Assembly (NCBI GenBank): GCA_032622095.1
Contig: CP136061.1
Location: 216,348,373 to 216,412,372, forward strand
Source: Siphonodentalium dalli
Lineage: Eukaryota > Mollusca > Scaphopoda > Gadilida > Siphonodentaliidae
DNA: 64,000 nt
Direction of reading: 5' to 3'
Shown here: one piece after another, positions 1 through 12,651 of the stretch
Numbering within the stretch: the first letter of the stretch is position 1
How the letters are laid out: every line of letters begins with the position of its first letter
Notes under the pieces: model-generated
Told to the model about the DNA's origin: nothing
Database searches by the model: none
What the model saw: the letters and a program-made list of their open reading frames with translations, nothing else
Position numbers and translations under genes: made by a program

Positions 1-1200
1 CGTCCAGCATGGATTTAGTTGGTTCATCATCCTGGTCCCGAACTCATTGACTGGAGTGGAGTTACCTTCACCGTAGGTACCTAGCTACGAAGTATCCGAG
101 TATCTTCACCCACCCTAGGAATTGCTAGAGTTAATTGGCACTCTTCAATATGGCCAATGGAATATAACTCACAACTCCTTATGAATTTTAGGGGTGCGAT
201 TAATTTGACACCATATCCAAGATATCTTCACATGTTCCTGAACAAACTCATTTCTTATTAACATGTCCAGGTTATACAATCTGGATACTAGTAAGAGATC
301 GATGTCCCACAATTCATTAAATCTGAGATAAACAAATTTAATCAGTAAACAGCCCTGATATAGTTTGTCAACTATGAAAGCATAATTAGCTTTTTCCCTG
401 TTGTCACACTCCAACACTTTGATAACTGGATATTAAATTTTGCCAATGAGTAGTCAACTTGAGGAATGTTAAGATTTGAGTTCTTGTAATCTGACATTCC
501 CTATAAAAGAAAATCCTATTATTCTTTATTTGCAATTACAATAACACCTCGCATGAATGCGAATATGAATGCTTATGACAAAAGTGGCTTAACTGTAACT
601 TGCGTCAGGATCCATGCCCATTTTAAGAGGTAAATAAAGAATACAACTGTATTATTGAAAATATATTGTTATTTCATATTGCTCAAGGCTAGTGGCTCAC
701 AGTGTCAATTAGATAGGAGTGTACAATAAGTGAAATTTTCTTTGTTTAATAAAATAAGAGCAGCAGATACCAAATTAAGATATTACTATTTTTTAAACTG
801 CTTCAATATTCATAGTTTATGTCCGTGCAGCATTAAATCTTTATTTAGTATATGAGGGTGCACACCAACAAGACGGTTTGGAACTAATTTCTGATAACCA
901 GAGCTCAAGGTTTTTAGATAACCCATGAGAAGACATATTCAATAAAGCAAGATACTCTAATTCAAGATAAATTTATTGTGTAAGATTTGTATACAAAATT
1001 TTAAAAACAACATGGGATTCAGCAACAATATGATATAAAATATATAAATAACTGAAAAAATTAAGTTCCTCCCTCATATAATACACAGTATATCCATTCG
1101 TATTGATAATTTGCATAAATTGAGAGCATCAAAATGTAACACATTGTGAGAGTTAATTAACCAGAGGGTTTTCTAGCTTTCTGTCAGAATATTGCTTGAT
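1..1200. other. Gene-free AT-rich stretch
   Basis: Only short open frames are present; none has a recognisable domain, biased composition or conserved motif. I see no RNA gene and no clear repeat. Confidence 0.5.
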
Positions 1201-1209
1201 TGGATATAT

Positions 1210-1465
1210 TTGCAATTTTCAACAAGAGCATTTCTAGGACGTGGCCAAATACACCCGTGGTAATTTCAACAATGGGCCATAACTCAAGTGGAAATTAGCA
1301 AGCGGAATCCAAATAAGAAATTTCACCTGTATTTGGGGCTAATAAACTCACATACCAAATTTAATTCCATTCTATTCAGACTTGCAAAAGTTATCTGGAA
1401 AATTAAGTGCAAATTCCAACAAAAATGGCCATAACTCTGGTGAAAATTGGTGAGAGGAATCCAAA
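1210..1465. repeat. Interspersed repeat fragment, family A-like
   Basis: The text contains two diverged copies of a phrase reading roughly 'aaaatggccataactc..ggaaattgg..gaggaatccaaat', near 1270-1315 and 1422-1470. It opens with CAACAAGAG, as several other repeats in the window do. It is related to the family A copies at 3.2, 8.3 and 13.6 kb. No coding capacity is visible. Confidence 0.5.
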
Positions 1466-1469
1466 TTAC

Positions 1470-2568
1470 TACATTTAAAAAAAAAGAAGCTATTATTAAG
1501 ATAAAAAATACAGATAACATAATTAATATGTCCCAAAACAGGCGTATACAATATCACACTCAACTTTGAGGCTCAACAGAATCATATGTTGATGGGTTAA
1601 CTGGGTGATCATTGTTGGTTAAGTGTCACCAGCCTTATTACTGCATGGGATTTTCGACAAATTGACCAGTTGTCATGCTGTTTTATGTGCATGATTTCGA
1701 ATCGCTCTAATATCTGGTTCACTGCAACCACTCGATTAGAACCATATCCCATATGGAGGACCAGCAAGGGTTAACACAATAGATCTGTTGAATGTAAACA
1801 ACTCCATAATACACGTCGTCTGCAAAATAGGTGTTTCAGTAAGAAACCTCATTTACAAGAGACTGGCTGATGTCAATTACACTGCCAAATTTGGATGCAG
1901 TGTTTCGCACAGCCAGTTCCTTGAAATTTGGCCAAGTTTTCATGTCGCATTCGGTGAAACACACATTCTTATAGCTGCTTTATGGCAATGTTTGCCTTTA
2001 ATATATCCATGGCGAAGTCAATCCAGACATTATTGCTATACAGTGTTGATTAATTTCAGTTTAAGTATATTACACGAAAAATTAAATCGCATGTGCAATT
2101 CTCAGGTTGTATAATTAATATATATATGTACATTTCGGTTATGTTTTATTAATTTAAGTAAATACAGTTATGTGTATGGGCAAAAATAATTAAGCAGTTT
2201 TCAGTTAATCACTAATTTCGATCGAGTTTGATATCAATACCGTATAATCTGCATACATATTCATGGCGTAATTATGTGACACTATTAATTAGTGATACAT
2301 ATACATGTACATGTACACCCACAATGCAGTTTGTGAAAATTCGGTACAGAAAGATCTACGCATGTATAACTACCATCCCGATGAAACACAATGAACCAAT
2401 AATAAAATGCTAGGCTCTTATCAAGTTCAAGAAAATCCCATGCAGCAATAAGTCTATGACACTTTAATAATCACTGATCACCCAATAACCCATAAACACA
2501 AGTGTTAGACCAAGTCTCCTCAGCCTGGGAAATCAGTTGGATTGATACTATTTTTGACCGAGTTACTT
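1470..2568. other. Gene-free stretch
   Basis: A 108-codon open frame on the plus strand (1788-2114) has no recognisable motif and is not out of place in AT-rich random sequence. Nothing else is supportable. Confidence 0.4.
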
Positions 2569-2968
2569 TTCTATAACAGACTTTACGCCCATAATCGAGG
2601 GCGGGAGTTATCTTGCTGGCATGTCTTCATATTAAGTCAATTAGCGTTTCCCAAGCATGATGATATAAAACAATCGTATATCAGAAGTTTGTTGAATGTC
2701 AAAGCAACAAGATTTAACTAAACAAACCATTGTTTTCCAGAGAATTTGAATGTGTCACATTATCAGAAAATGTGTGTAAACAATATAATAATCTATCAAA
2801 TCTTCACTTAAATACCTTTTTCTATCATAGTAATTGATACATCAGTATGAAGACAGATTAATCGTGGACATATCAGATGACTAATCACATTCAACAGTTC
2901 ACATGAATATCCAGGCTCCACTTGTAATTATATAGAGTACAACTTTTTAATGAAAGTCTGTTATAGAA
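2569..2968. mobile_element. Possible 400-bp element with 16-bp perfect inverted ends
   Basis: TTCTATAACAGACTTT at 2569-2584 is exactly reverse-complementary to 2953-2968. The inside is non-coding. No convincing target duplication is seen, so the element family is unknown. Confidence 0.45.
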
Positions 2969-3239
2969 GAAATTCTGTTGTAGAAGAGCAATAGCACTTG
3001 ACTGGGTCCAAAAAGACATCAACACAACTGATATCTCAAGCTATTGTGGACCGACAAGTCTTGGTCTACACGAGTGTAAAAGTGGAAAGTGTGATTTTTC
3101 AAAATGGTAATTTTTTCGATCAAGTAACATTCAAAAGGTTATAAAACATTGGGATAAATAAGTCCCACAATATGCTGCACTTTAATAATACCATGTTTTC
3201 AATTTGCTATAAATTTCAATATGATCAGATGAATAACAT

Positions 3240-3525
3240 AGGAGATACAGGACAGATAATTGGATGAAACCCATATTTGAACTTGGCCTGTATCTTTTGC
3301 AAAGAGACACACATACCAACTTTGGTTCAGTTCAAATAATCCAAACAGGAGCTATCAGTTGGAAAAAAAAAATTGTGAAATTGGGCAAATAGAAAGTCGA
3401 ACAAGAGCACGCCGTCGGAGCGTGGGCATAATACGCCCTTTCTGGAGTAGAGTGGGGCAAGGTTTAATTCATTTGGTTGAAACCTTTGACTTAAGATGAA
3501 ATAATAAAAAAAATAAAACACAATA
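3240..3525. repeat. Family A interspersed repeat copy
   Basis: Contains the family phrase 'cccatatttgaacttgg..ctgtat' and 'accaactttggttcag'. At 3400-3440 it has AACAAGAGCACGC followed by a short hairpin (CACGC / GCGTG). Similar CAAGAG-plus-hairpin starts occur at 3601 and 10997. Confidence 0.5.
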
Positions 3526-3600
3526 ACTTCAAGTGTGTTATTTATGACTGAAAACCCCCAAAAAAACTTTTAAATAATTATTTTCGGCTATTTTCAGACA

Positions 3601-4194
3601 AAACAAGAGGTGTGCACTCGAGTGCTAGCATACCCCCACCATGGCAAATTTAACCCTCATTATCCGTAAACCCAACAAAACAGATTTTTAACTTTAAATA
3701 AAAATTCGGACTAATAATATTGATATGGTGTCACAAGAAGCTTGTACAGAAAAAATTATTCAAATTGGTTCATATTTGTTAAAGTTATTAAGTCGGACAG
3801 AATTTTCTAAGTCAAAATAAGTCGAAAATGAAGTGTAATATTACGAAAAACAGTCTGAGCCAATCACTAGCCGCATCATGTAGAAAGGGTATTGTGAGAA
3901 GCATGTATACCAAAATTTTTTGAAATCGGTTCATTTTTGTTAAAGTTATTAAGTGGGACAGAATTTTCTATGTCGAAATAGGTCGAAAATGAGGCGTAAC
4001 TTTAAAAAAAATTAGCATCATACAGAGAGGCAGTCCTAAGGAGCTTGCGTACCAAAATTTAAAATAATTGGTTCATAGTTGTTCGAGTTATGAGGTCGGA
4101 TGGACGGACGGACAGACACAGAGGGAGAAAGCATGACGGACAGTCGCAGTCAATCCAGTATACCCCCCATTTTCTTCGAAAGTGGGGGTATACT
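3601..4194. repeat. CAAGAG-headed repeat with hairpin tail
   Basis: Begins AACAAGAGGTGTGCACTCGAG (the first part contains the palindrome GCACTCGAGTGC) followed by GCATACCCCCAC. Two diverged inner units carry 'aaattggttcatatttgttaaagttattaagt'. The 3' end is a GGACGGACGGACAGAC tract followed by a hairpin at 4157-4194, whose arms AGTATACCCCC and GGGGGTATACT flank a TTCGAA loop region. The ATACCCCCAC near the head also mirrors GTGGGGGTAT at the tail. Non-coding, probably a non-autonomous mobile repeat. Confidence 0.55.
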
Positions 4195-4535
4195 TTGGCA
4201 AAAATGGTTGGATCAGACTCAAATTCGAACTTGACCTGCAAAATCATGTAGGCAGAACCCATATTTGAACTTGATCTGAACACCAAATTTGGTTCAGTTC
4301 ACTCAATTCAATCTAAAGTTATCATCTGCAAACTGCATATCAGGTAAAATCTAAGTCGCAAAAGGGGTATAACTCAGTCAAAATCATGCGGAAAAAACCC
4401 ATATTCGAACATGATCTGTATTTTGGGGTGGTAAACTAACATACCAAATTTGGTTCAGTTCACTCGATTCAATCTAATGTTATCATCCGGAAACCAAATG
4501 TGGACGGACAGATGGACGGACAACTCATTTATATA
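4195..4535. repeat. Family A repeat copies
   Basis: Two units with 'cccatattcgaac', 'ctgtattttggggtg' and 'ataccaaatttggttcagttcact', ending in GGACGGACAGATGGACGGAC. No open frame of interest. Confidence 0.5.
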
Positions 4536-4960
4536 ATACTAGCAGGTTAGCCAGCGACATTCGTCCCATGACTTTGTTCGAAATAGCAATTGCAACAGGT
4601 TCCGAGACACTTGTGCTGCATTTGTACCAAATTTTGTCGAAATCAGCAAGTTTTACCCGATTTGACCTTGAATTGACAATTTTGTAGGTCAAGGTCAGGT
4701 CGTGGTCATGATTTGACCTGTCCAAAACACTCCCCGGACAAAAGTACAGAAATCCGCCAGTTTTACCCAATTTGACCTTGAATTGACCAGTTTGAAGGTC
4801 AATGTCACATCGGGGTCACGATTTGACCCGTCCGTGACACATTCGGGACAAAAGTACCCATACATGTAGATAGCAAGTTTGGGCTCAATCGGTTGACCCG
4901 TCCCGAGTTGACCACTTTGCTTCCATAGAATTTTAACAGTGTATCGAAAATAATATTTAA
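4536..4960. repeat. Family B repeat (ACTAGCAGG head, TGACCTTGA words)
   Basis: Starts ACTAGCAGGTTAGCC and contains 'ttttacccgatttgacc' twice, each followed by an 'aattgac' phrase. It shows TGACCTTGA at 4663 and 4773 and TCAAGGTCA at 4689. A clearly related copy lies at 22,612-23,235. Any open frames here are read-throughs of repeat units. Confidence 0.65.
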
Positions 4961-4961
4961 A

Positions 4962-5311
4962 TTTTAACATAGGATTTCGCATTCAAATCGATTTATGTCG
5001 ATAAAACTCTTATTTTTCAAAATTTCAAGCTGAGACTTCGTGTGACTGCATGTAATACTTATATATTCTTAAAATGACACAGTCCAACACGTAATTATGT
5101 TTTAGTTGGAAGAAATTAAATTTTTTCGATGCTAAATTTTAACACAGAATTTCCCATTAAAATTGATTTATGTTGATAAAACTCTTATTTTTCAAAATTT
5201 AAAGCTGAGACTTGGTGTGTATGTGTGTAATACTTATATATTCTTAAAATGACAGAGTCCAACACGTAATTATGTTTTTGATGAAGAAAATTAAATTTTT
5301 TCGATGGTAAA
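4962..5311. repeat. Tandem dimer, period about 175 bp
   Basis: Two adjacent copies (about 4962-5136 and 5137-5311) share 'ataaaactct tatttttcaa' (5001 and 5176), 'aatacttatatattcttaaaatgacacagtcc', and the closing 'aaattttttcgatg'. Identity is high by eye. Non-coding. Confidence 0.75.
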
Positions 5312-5985
5312 TTTCGAGCGATATTGTTGCGTTGAATTGTAAACAAACAATCTTTTATAGCGACGCGTCATATACAAACGCTCATTAAATTATCATTTGA
5401 TTAACCACCGCAGTGCCGTTTTTTGGAGAACGGGTGCTCTGAGCTTCTCCAAAACGCTGCGACGACCATTCCCGTGGGATTTGACCTTTAGATAGGAAGT
5501 TTGGTCTCGATCGGTCAACCCGTTTTCGATTCTATAAAGTACACACACACACACATATATTTATATACGGAAGTCTCAAAATATATTGGAGACAACCTTT
5601 TTTTCAAAAGGGCGTATAAAAAAGGGCCTTTACTAATGTAAAAATAATTGGACGGAACCCATATTCGAACTTGGTCTCTATTTTTAACCGGGAAGCACAA
5701 ATACCAACATTGGTTCAGATAAAATAATACCCACTAGAGTTACCGACAAGAACACAAAATGTTAAGAAATTAGGCGATTTCTAAGTCGAAAAAGGACCGT
5801 AGCTCATTTAAAAATAATATGACGGAACACATATTCGAACTTGGTCTGTATATTTTAGCTGGGAAAAACACATACATAATTATGTTCAGATAATCCAAGC
5901 TGGGGTTAACGGTCAGAAACAAGAACAAATTAACAGACAGATGGATGGACAGACCGATTACGAAATACAACATTTTTTTTTTCAA
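5312..5985. repeat. Mixed family A/B repeat fragments
   Basis: 5470-5560 has 'aagtttggtctcgatcggtcaacccgttttcgattc', typical of the 3' part of family B. 5640-5960 has two family A units ('cccatattcgaacttggtctgtat') ending in ACAGACAGATGGATGGACAG. Homology is clear but borders are not. Confidence 0.45.
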
Positions 5986-7360
5986 ACAGGCATATAAAAA
6001 GCATGTGACTGATCAGAATTACTATTTCTGCAAGAACCATTTTCTCTTTCATGTATATAGGTGTCAATGCCTCAGATTAAATGTAGTCACTTTGAAACAA
6101 GGAGCATTGCTATAACTTTCAAAACTGGAATCTGGAAATACTAGCTGGAATGCTTTAGAAAGTAGCAAATTGCTAGATGCAGTTGTGCAAAAACAAAGAC
6201 AATATATGCAAGTAAATGAACACAAGGGTGGCTCTTGATTTACAAAATGACACTGTCATCAACAAAATCTAGAGTTAAGACCCAGTTCAAAATTGTGCAT
6301 GAAGATCTAGCTGTTTGTTTGATTACAAGGTATGGTGTATATAAATATAAAAATCATATGATAATATATTTTGCAGATTTTAAATTGTCTATCAGAAAAG
6401 CCTCCAAACATTGGCTTGATTCTTCTTTTTCTGCAAAATATAGCAATGTGTCAATACAAGGCCTTCCAGATTTTCTGTATCACTATGTCACCAGTATCGT
6501 CCCAGGTGAAGATTATTCTTGCTGACATTCACAGTTCAGAAGATAAAGTTGATCCTATCTGAAAGTAGAGGTAACTGTAAACAGTATTTAATCCATATAA
6601 TTCATAAAGTAATTATGGTACAATATAATAACAAGTTACATGTATGGTATGGAGGGGATTCAACAACAAGCTGATAGCTTATATGTGTCTTCGCCAGTTA
6701 TGGTGTGACCGAGCCCACAGCGTGAGTGTGCTTGGACTAAGTGCGATGTATTTCAGACAATTTGATGTTCACAGTTGGCTTTATTTTTATTTTTTTCTCG
6801 CATTAGCTCACGTAGTGGGCTCGTTCAATAGGTGTGACTAAGTGAGACTAAGATTTGGTATTTGTAATACAGTTGGTATTAGAAAAATTAATAACAGACC
6901 AATGGGAGAAAAAGGGAGAATTAGATAGTAATGTTTCAGATAGAAGATAATTTGAAGATATGTGGATAATCTGATGTAGATATAATGATTTTGATGAGCT
7001 GGCCTATAGCCATAACTATGATATATAAACTTCACAACTATTTTGACATTATATCATATGAATTAGAAAAAATATTAATTTTCTTTGAATAAATAACAAA
7101 TAAAAGGCTGCTTGGCCACATGACAAAAGTGGCTTAAAATTTGTTTGGCAGGTGGCTTTTTACACACTTACACATATTTATTTAGAAAAAACAATTTTAA
7201 AACTGATTTCATCATGAGGGGTCTAAATACCATGACAAAGCAGGACTTGGTTGTCACAAAACCATGGTTAACTGTATTAGAACCAGCTTCCCAATTGTTG
7301 GTCTGCCTATGATGTTGAATTTGCTATGTACATTACTGATTGGCTCAATTTTGGACCCCT
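5986..7360. other. Gene-free stretch
   Basis: The 96-codon frame at 6235-6525 and a few similar ones have no recognisable motif. I see no repeats shared with the rest of the window. Confidence 0.4.
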
Positions 7361-7363
7361 ACA

Positions 7364-7510
7364 ATATCTGAACATTAAAGTTACTCATCCCGACGCAATG
7401 GTCCCCATATCATCATATTCCAACAATAACACAAATTTTTGAAATGCTGCTTCAGAATTGATTTATTGCCTGAAAATAATGCTAACAACAGTCAACTATA
7501 GTATGAGAGT
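7364..7510. repeat. Degraded end of the GGTACTCAATCC MITE family
   Basis: 'attaaagttactcatcccgacgcaatggtccccatatcatc' followed by 'attccaacaataacac' matches the first ~130 bp of the elements at 29,634 and 31,250, with substitutions. The other end is missing. Confidence 0.6.
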
Positions 7511-7516
7511 CATTGT

Positions 7517-7660
7517 ATTTAATTAATGTATAAGAATGATGGCGTGTGTTGTTAATTTGGATTAATATTCATAAAAAAATAACTACTTTGAACAAGATTA
7601 TTCTCAATTTCTATTTGATCATCTTACTGGGGTGTTTCACATCACTTTAACCACTTTTAT
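7517..7660. repeat. Repeat shared with 27,545-27,690
   Basis: Both copies share 'ggattaatattc' and 'aactttgagcaagat/aactttgaacaagatt', then 'ttctatttgatcatc' and 'gtgtttcacatcactttaac', in the same order and spacing. Non-coding, family unknown. Confidence 0.65.
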
Positions 7661-8250
7661 TGACAGATTTTGTACACATGTCATTGGTATTTTTGGTAAA
7701 AATGATGCAAATTGGAAGAAAGGCGTAGCATAAATTGGAAATACGACAAATCCTTGAGTACAGGCTAACACACTTTGAATATGTATGCTATTACCTCACC
7801 ATGGCATGTTGATCATTAGTATGACCAGAGGATGTCTTTTGACATTAGAAAATCATAAGTTTGCTAAATCATTGAAGAAATAAAAAAAGTGATGAGATTC
7901 TGCATGTGTGAATCAAAGTTGATAAACAATCTACTGTAACAGAAGCCAATGATAATGTATAATAACTCTAAAATACAGATAGCTTAGAATATGATGAGTT
8001 TTAGTGTGTATTTCCTCATTAAATTATCTGTAACAGCAATGGTAGTATACTCGAGTTGCCTTATATTAATGTCTTAGTATTAAAACAAAAGAAAACATTA
8101 CTTGAAACAGTCTGCGTGAATGTCCTGGTAAATGCCATAATTGGTCAAATTTGGACTCGAGAAGTAAATATATGTTTAGGAGATTTACTGATAGCATGTC
8201 CATTTTTCGCTAGTTGTTATTTATTATTTGATTGCCGAAAGTGCCAATAA
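7661..8250. other. Gene-free stretch
   Basis: No motif-bearing frame, RNA gene or clear repeat recognised. Confidence 0.35.
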
Positions 8251-8612
8251 TACAATGAATTCAAAAGTCAAACCCATATTCAAACTCTATCTGTATTTTG
8301 GGCTGAGAAATTCACATAGCAAATTTGGTTCCATCCAGATAAAAAATGTTTGAATTAAGGCAGCAAGCGTCAATTCTAAGTCGAAAAAGGGCCATAATTC
8401 TGAAAAAAAAAAGACTCAGGTCAAACCAATATTTTAACTCGATCTGTATTTTGGCCTGAGAAACCCATATACAAACTTTGGATCCGTTCGGATTTAAAAT
8501 ATTTGAGTTATTGCATGATGCGTAAAGTGTCTACAAACAGACGGACAGACGAACGAATGACGAGTGGTCAATCCGGACGTCGACACTATGGTATGGGTAC
8601 ACATAAAAATGG
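8251..8612. repeat. Family A interspersed repeat
   Basis: Two units with 'cccatattcaaactctatctgtattttgggctgag', 'aaatttggttcc' and 'taagtcgaaaaagggccataa', then the tail 'cgtaaagtgtctac', a GACGGACAGACGAACG tract and an imperfect hairpin around ACTATGGTATGGG. It has the same order as the copy at 13.6-14.19 kb. Confidence 0.65.
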
Positions 8613-9156
8613 AATCCGCCAACAAAAATGTATGACCATTTATCACATTGAGTTCTGGCATTGTTTATATAGTCAGTACCACAATATGGTGGCATGTATG
8701 CAGTCTGTTTGAAAAGATAATGGAAATCCTAACGGATGTATATCTCTATATCTCTAATGAAATTAGTTTCTGTTTTGAAGGGATTCCTTCCATTTAATTG
8801 GAGGGCGGTGCAGACTATGCATGATTCATTGGTTATTGGCATAGCAGATCACTTCACAGATCAGATATCATGCAATAACTTGTTGACAATTTTCCAATGC
8901 AATGTAAAACTCAACTACTGTTGAATCAGTCAATGATATTCATGACTGATTATTCTTTCGCATCTAATAACTATTTTTAAATACTATGATTCTCACAAAC
9001 ACTTACTATGCCAGGAAAGCACTCCATATTTGGAAACGGTTTATTACATCGTGTTGGGAATGCCGTGTTATCATATAAAAGAAATATAATGTACTAATCT
9101 AGAGACGTTCATCCGTTAGGATTTTTATTGGCTTTTCAAAGAGACGGGCATGCCCT
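8613..9156. other. Gene-free stretch
   Basis: Nothing recognised. Confidence 0.35.
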
Positions 9157-9822
9157 TTAGGCCAAAAAAAAAGAGTTTTGGTTCTCTGGCAATTTTTTTT
9201 TCAAATCAATGAGGGAGGGAGGGTTTTATTTTTATTTTTTACTGCTCATAGTTAGCATGAACAAAGATACCTTCCTCTGTCTAGTAATAACCAGAAATGT
9301 AGAGGGAACTTTTAGGCATATAAACTCATTTAATCTTACATAAAAATGACATTGTACTATCAGTCTAAGACTGGGATTACCTAACACCATACAATGCCCC
9401 TGACATTCAATATTGTTATTGTTTTCTAAAAGCTGATACCTCCCCATTCTAATATGTGATCCTGAATTCAATCCTGTGCCTTTCAATTGTATGGAGTTAA
9501 AATTAGTGTAAGTTAGATCACAATGACTAATTGTAAGAAGAGCATGATGATCAGCTAATCATTTTCTTAATTGCAGTCATCTACTTCATGTTGAAAGCCT
9601 GCAAGTAACTTTATAACACATTACATGTTAGAGCTCAATGCATGCTAATATTCAACACATATCTCATATCTACTATGGACATGTTTATGAAATACAAATT
9701 TTGTTAATTATTTTTTGTTAATTTTTAATTTTTTTATTTAAATTTGTTTTTGTCATAACATCAGGCATTGCAATAAAAAGGCCTAATCCGGCCCTGAGAA
9801 CCAAAGCTCTTTTTTGGCCTTA
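9157..9822. mobile_element. Inverted-repeat element, about 670 bp
   Basis: The left end 'tttaggccaaaaaaaaagag' continuing into 'ttttggttctctggcaa' (9157-9193) is matched in inverse orientation by 'ccctgagaaccaaagctctt' plus 'ttttggcctta' (9792-9822). Arms are about 30 bp and imperfect. The interior is AT-rich without a convincing frame. No target duplication identified. Confidence 0.5.
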
Positions 9823-10295
9823 TACATTATCAGCTTTCACCTACCATGTCTTGAATAATATCTTGACCAAACTCTGGTTACTTTCTTTATCATTTGTTGT
9901 CATCATCCCTGATTTTAATAGAACAAGAAATTATGAATACATGTACTTATATAATTGTCATACAAAATGCTAAGGTATGATCACCTGAGCCCATATTTAG
10001 AATGAGATGTCAATTTGTTCATAGTGACGTTGACCATATGATTGGACTGCTGGAATATGGCAGCATATGTCACTTTGGTGTAGTTTTAATATAGCATTTA
10101 CATGTATCAAGTAGAGCACACCTAAACGATACAAGATTTGCAATCTGACGACTTAATATAACTTGTTATTATTGTATTGATAACATAGTGTAGGTATTAC
10201 ATACATATAATGTTTTTATGGTATTAAAAAAAAAATTGGCACCCACAAAGCTATTAAGCCCCAAGATAGTCAAGACAAGAGAACAGATTTCCGAG
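9823..10295. other. Gene-free stretch
   Basis: Nothing recognised. Confidence 0.35.
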
Positions 10296-10420
10296 TCATT
10301 AAATAATTTTCATTATAATTACCATGCTGTTTACATTGTTCATAGAGCACACAAGTGTATTTTGCGCTCTTCCAAGGCTCAAATTCATCCTTTTGTTGCA
10401 CATATTCTGTTGAGTATAAC
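10296..10420. repeat. Single-arm copy of the 50.5-kb hairpin repeat
   Basis: 'attataattaccatgctgtt' plus 'tacattgttcatagagcaca', then 'agtgtatttt', 'ccaaggctcaaattcat' and 'ttgttgca' follow the right arm of the hairpin at 50,539-50,745 in the same order. Only one arm is obvious here. Confidence 0.55.
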
Positions 10421-10995
10421 AGGAGATGGTCCCATAAATGGCTGGATTTAGTTTGCAGTACCCACTTATAGTAAAAGCTATTGATACATATAACTGTTGG
10501 TAAAAGTTCTCCTGAATCTCATAAGCTTTAAATAGAAAGGGTTCAAATGGATATTGGTTCAATGTTCATGCATTTCAATCTACCTAAATCGTCCTGTACA
10601 TCTACTCTAGCACATATTCACTTGCAGACGGCGGGTCACGGCCCCGTATCAGGATTCCGACTTTACAATTATACCAACCAACTAATTCGCTCAATTTTTT
10701 TAACCTAACAACCAGGCAAATTTGAGTAATTGTAGACACCTAATTTATGGTCTTATCATGCTCAAACTACAGTTTCACTAAATAAGCAAACATATATTGA
10801 AAACAATGCCAAAAATTACACTTATAAAATAAGTTGTTCCAATTAGATATTTTGTTGCATATTTTAGTTATATTCTTGTAACATGAGTTTTTTTTGTTTT
10901 AACAATGTTTAAACTTCAAAATGTCCCAATTTAATTATATATGTAACAATATTTCTGAAATATTACCTGACAAATGCTATTTAAATGATTAAACT

Positions 10996-11420
10996 AAACA
11001 AGAGTTGACTAAACAATACAGTGATGCAGCCAAAGCCCATATCTGGGCTTCCAGCACTCTTACATAGGGTCCAAATATGGGCTTTCAGCACTGAACCAGT
11101 TAACATCCATGACAAATTTCATGGCGATCAGACAAACAGTACGACCTGTAGCCTGTGCTAATGGATTGAAATTTGAAATCCATGATGACCACTGGCAGCC
11201 ATGTATTTTTGCCGAATGACCCAAAGTGACTTATTCCCATCTACATGTCAATGTCAAAATCCATGACAAATTTCATAATGATCCAACCAAAGGTACGACC
11301 TGTAGCCCATGCTAAAGGAAATTGTTGATGAGTCACTCACACACACACGCAAACACACCCACGGATGACAGATACCAAACCATGGCAATAGCTCAAACTT
11401 TACAAAGTATAGTTGAGCTA
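10996..11420. repeat. Family C repeat fragment
   Basis: Starts with AACAAGAG. It carries 'catgacaaatttcat', 'gtacgacctgtagcc', 'cccatctacatgtcaatgtc' and the ending 'catggcaatagctcaaactt' plus 'agttgagctaaaaa'. It is the same family as the large array at 16.7-19.3 kb. Confidence 0.65.
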
Positions 11421-12300
11421 AAAAACTGCAAAAATTCTCTAGATACTATATAGCAATGCTAATCTCCTTAAACATCCGTTGTAACTTTTGTTTTGTTTTG
11501 AAAAATCATGACATTGGCGAGTCACTCTCAGTCTCATGGAGGGTTTTGGATATGTTGCATTGCATTTCTATCTAGCTGTGTCATGGCGAATATGATGCAA
11601 GAAGTGATAGTAAGACACTTGAAGACAATTCATTCAACGTATCACAAACCCCATGGAATGGAAGTCACTTTAATAAAGATAATAAAGAGTTGACACAAGT
11701 GAACATGGGTTCACCGTTTAGCTATATGATTGTTGTAGTCCGATACCAATGGTAGTTATCTGTTAAACTGTTCACACCACAATAGGTCAAACACCTACAT
11801 CACATATTCACAGTAACTGTCTTGACAGAGGGGGTCCCAGAAAACAGCCAAAAGTTACAAGTGTTAAATGTTATTACTAGTAACAAGATTCAACGCATAG
11901 AAACTTGGTGCAACATGCTCAATTTATCGGGAAACAGAAACTGAAAGTAGGAAATTTATAGGAATTCTGCCAGCAGTGTTGCAGATAACTCGTCGCACAT
12001 GATAACGCCTGTTTAAGAATGTAATAGACTGTTTGTTTTAAGGTCTCTCACTGTTCATTCCAATCTATGTTTTGTCCTCATAACGGTGACTGAGATTGAA
12101 TTTTATTCATATGATTATAATCTGAATTGGATATATGAAGTTCTAAACATAATGTAATCAAATGAGTTCCGCATCTAGCAATCACGCACCGTGTATACAA
12201 TATAGACAGTGTCGATTCAGATTACAAATAAACGCGGCGATTGATGAGCGTCACAGGTTGCGATCGAAGCAATAATTTGCATAATCACATCTACATGTAC
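11421..12300. other. Gene-free stretch
   Basis: Nothing recognised beyond short open frames. Confidence 0.35.
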
Positions 12301-12651
12301 GTCTGTATACACCCGTCAGTGAGCCTGGGGGCTCATGCATGTTTTTGCTCAAAAAGTGGGTACTGGGCTTACTCACGAGGACCGTCCCGTGCAAAAATTC
12401 AGTTAGCCTTCAGGTGCCAACCTACCATCATGTTTTATACCAATACCATATTTTTTTTATTGAATAAGGATAATAATGTGTTTTATTTATATTATTAAGA
12501 TAAAATCACAGGATAATAACCAGAAACAGTGATAGATAGATCTACACATTTTGGATCAATTTGAATAAGGTTGTAAATGTTTGTATTAATTTGTAAAACA
12601 ATAGGGCTGTATGATCAGTTCACAAGTTACTAGTAATGTACCGCTATACTT

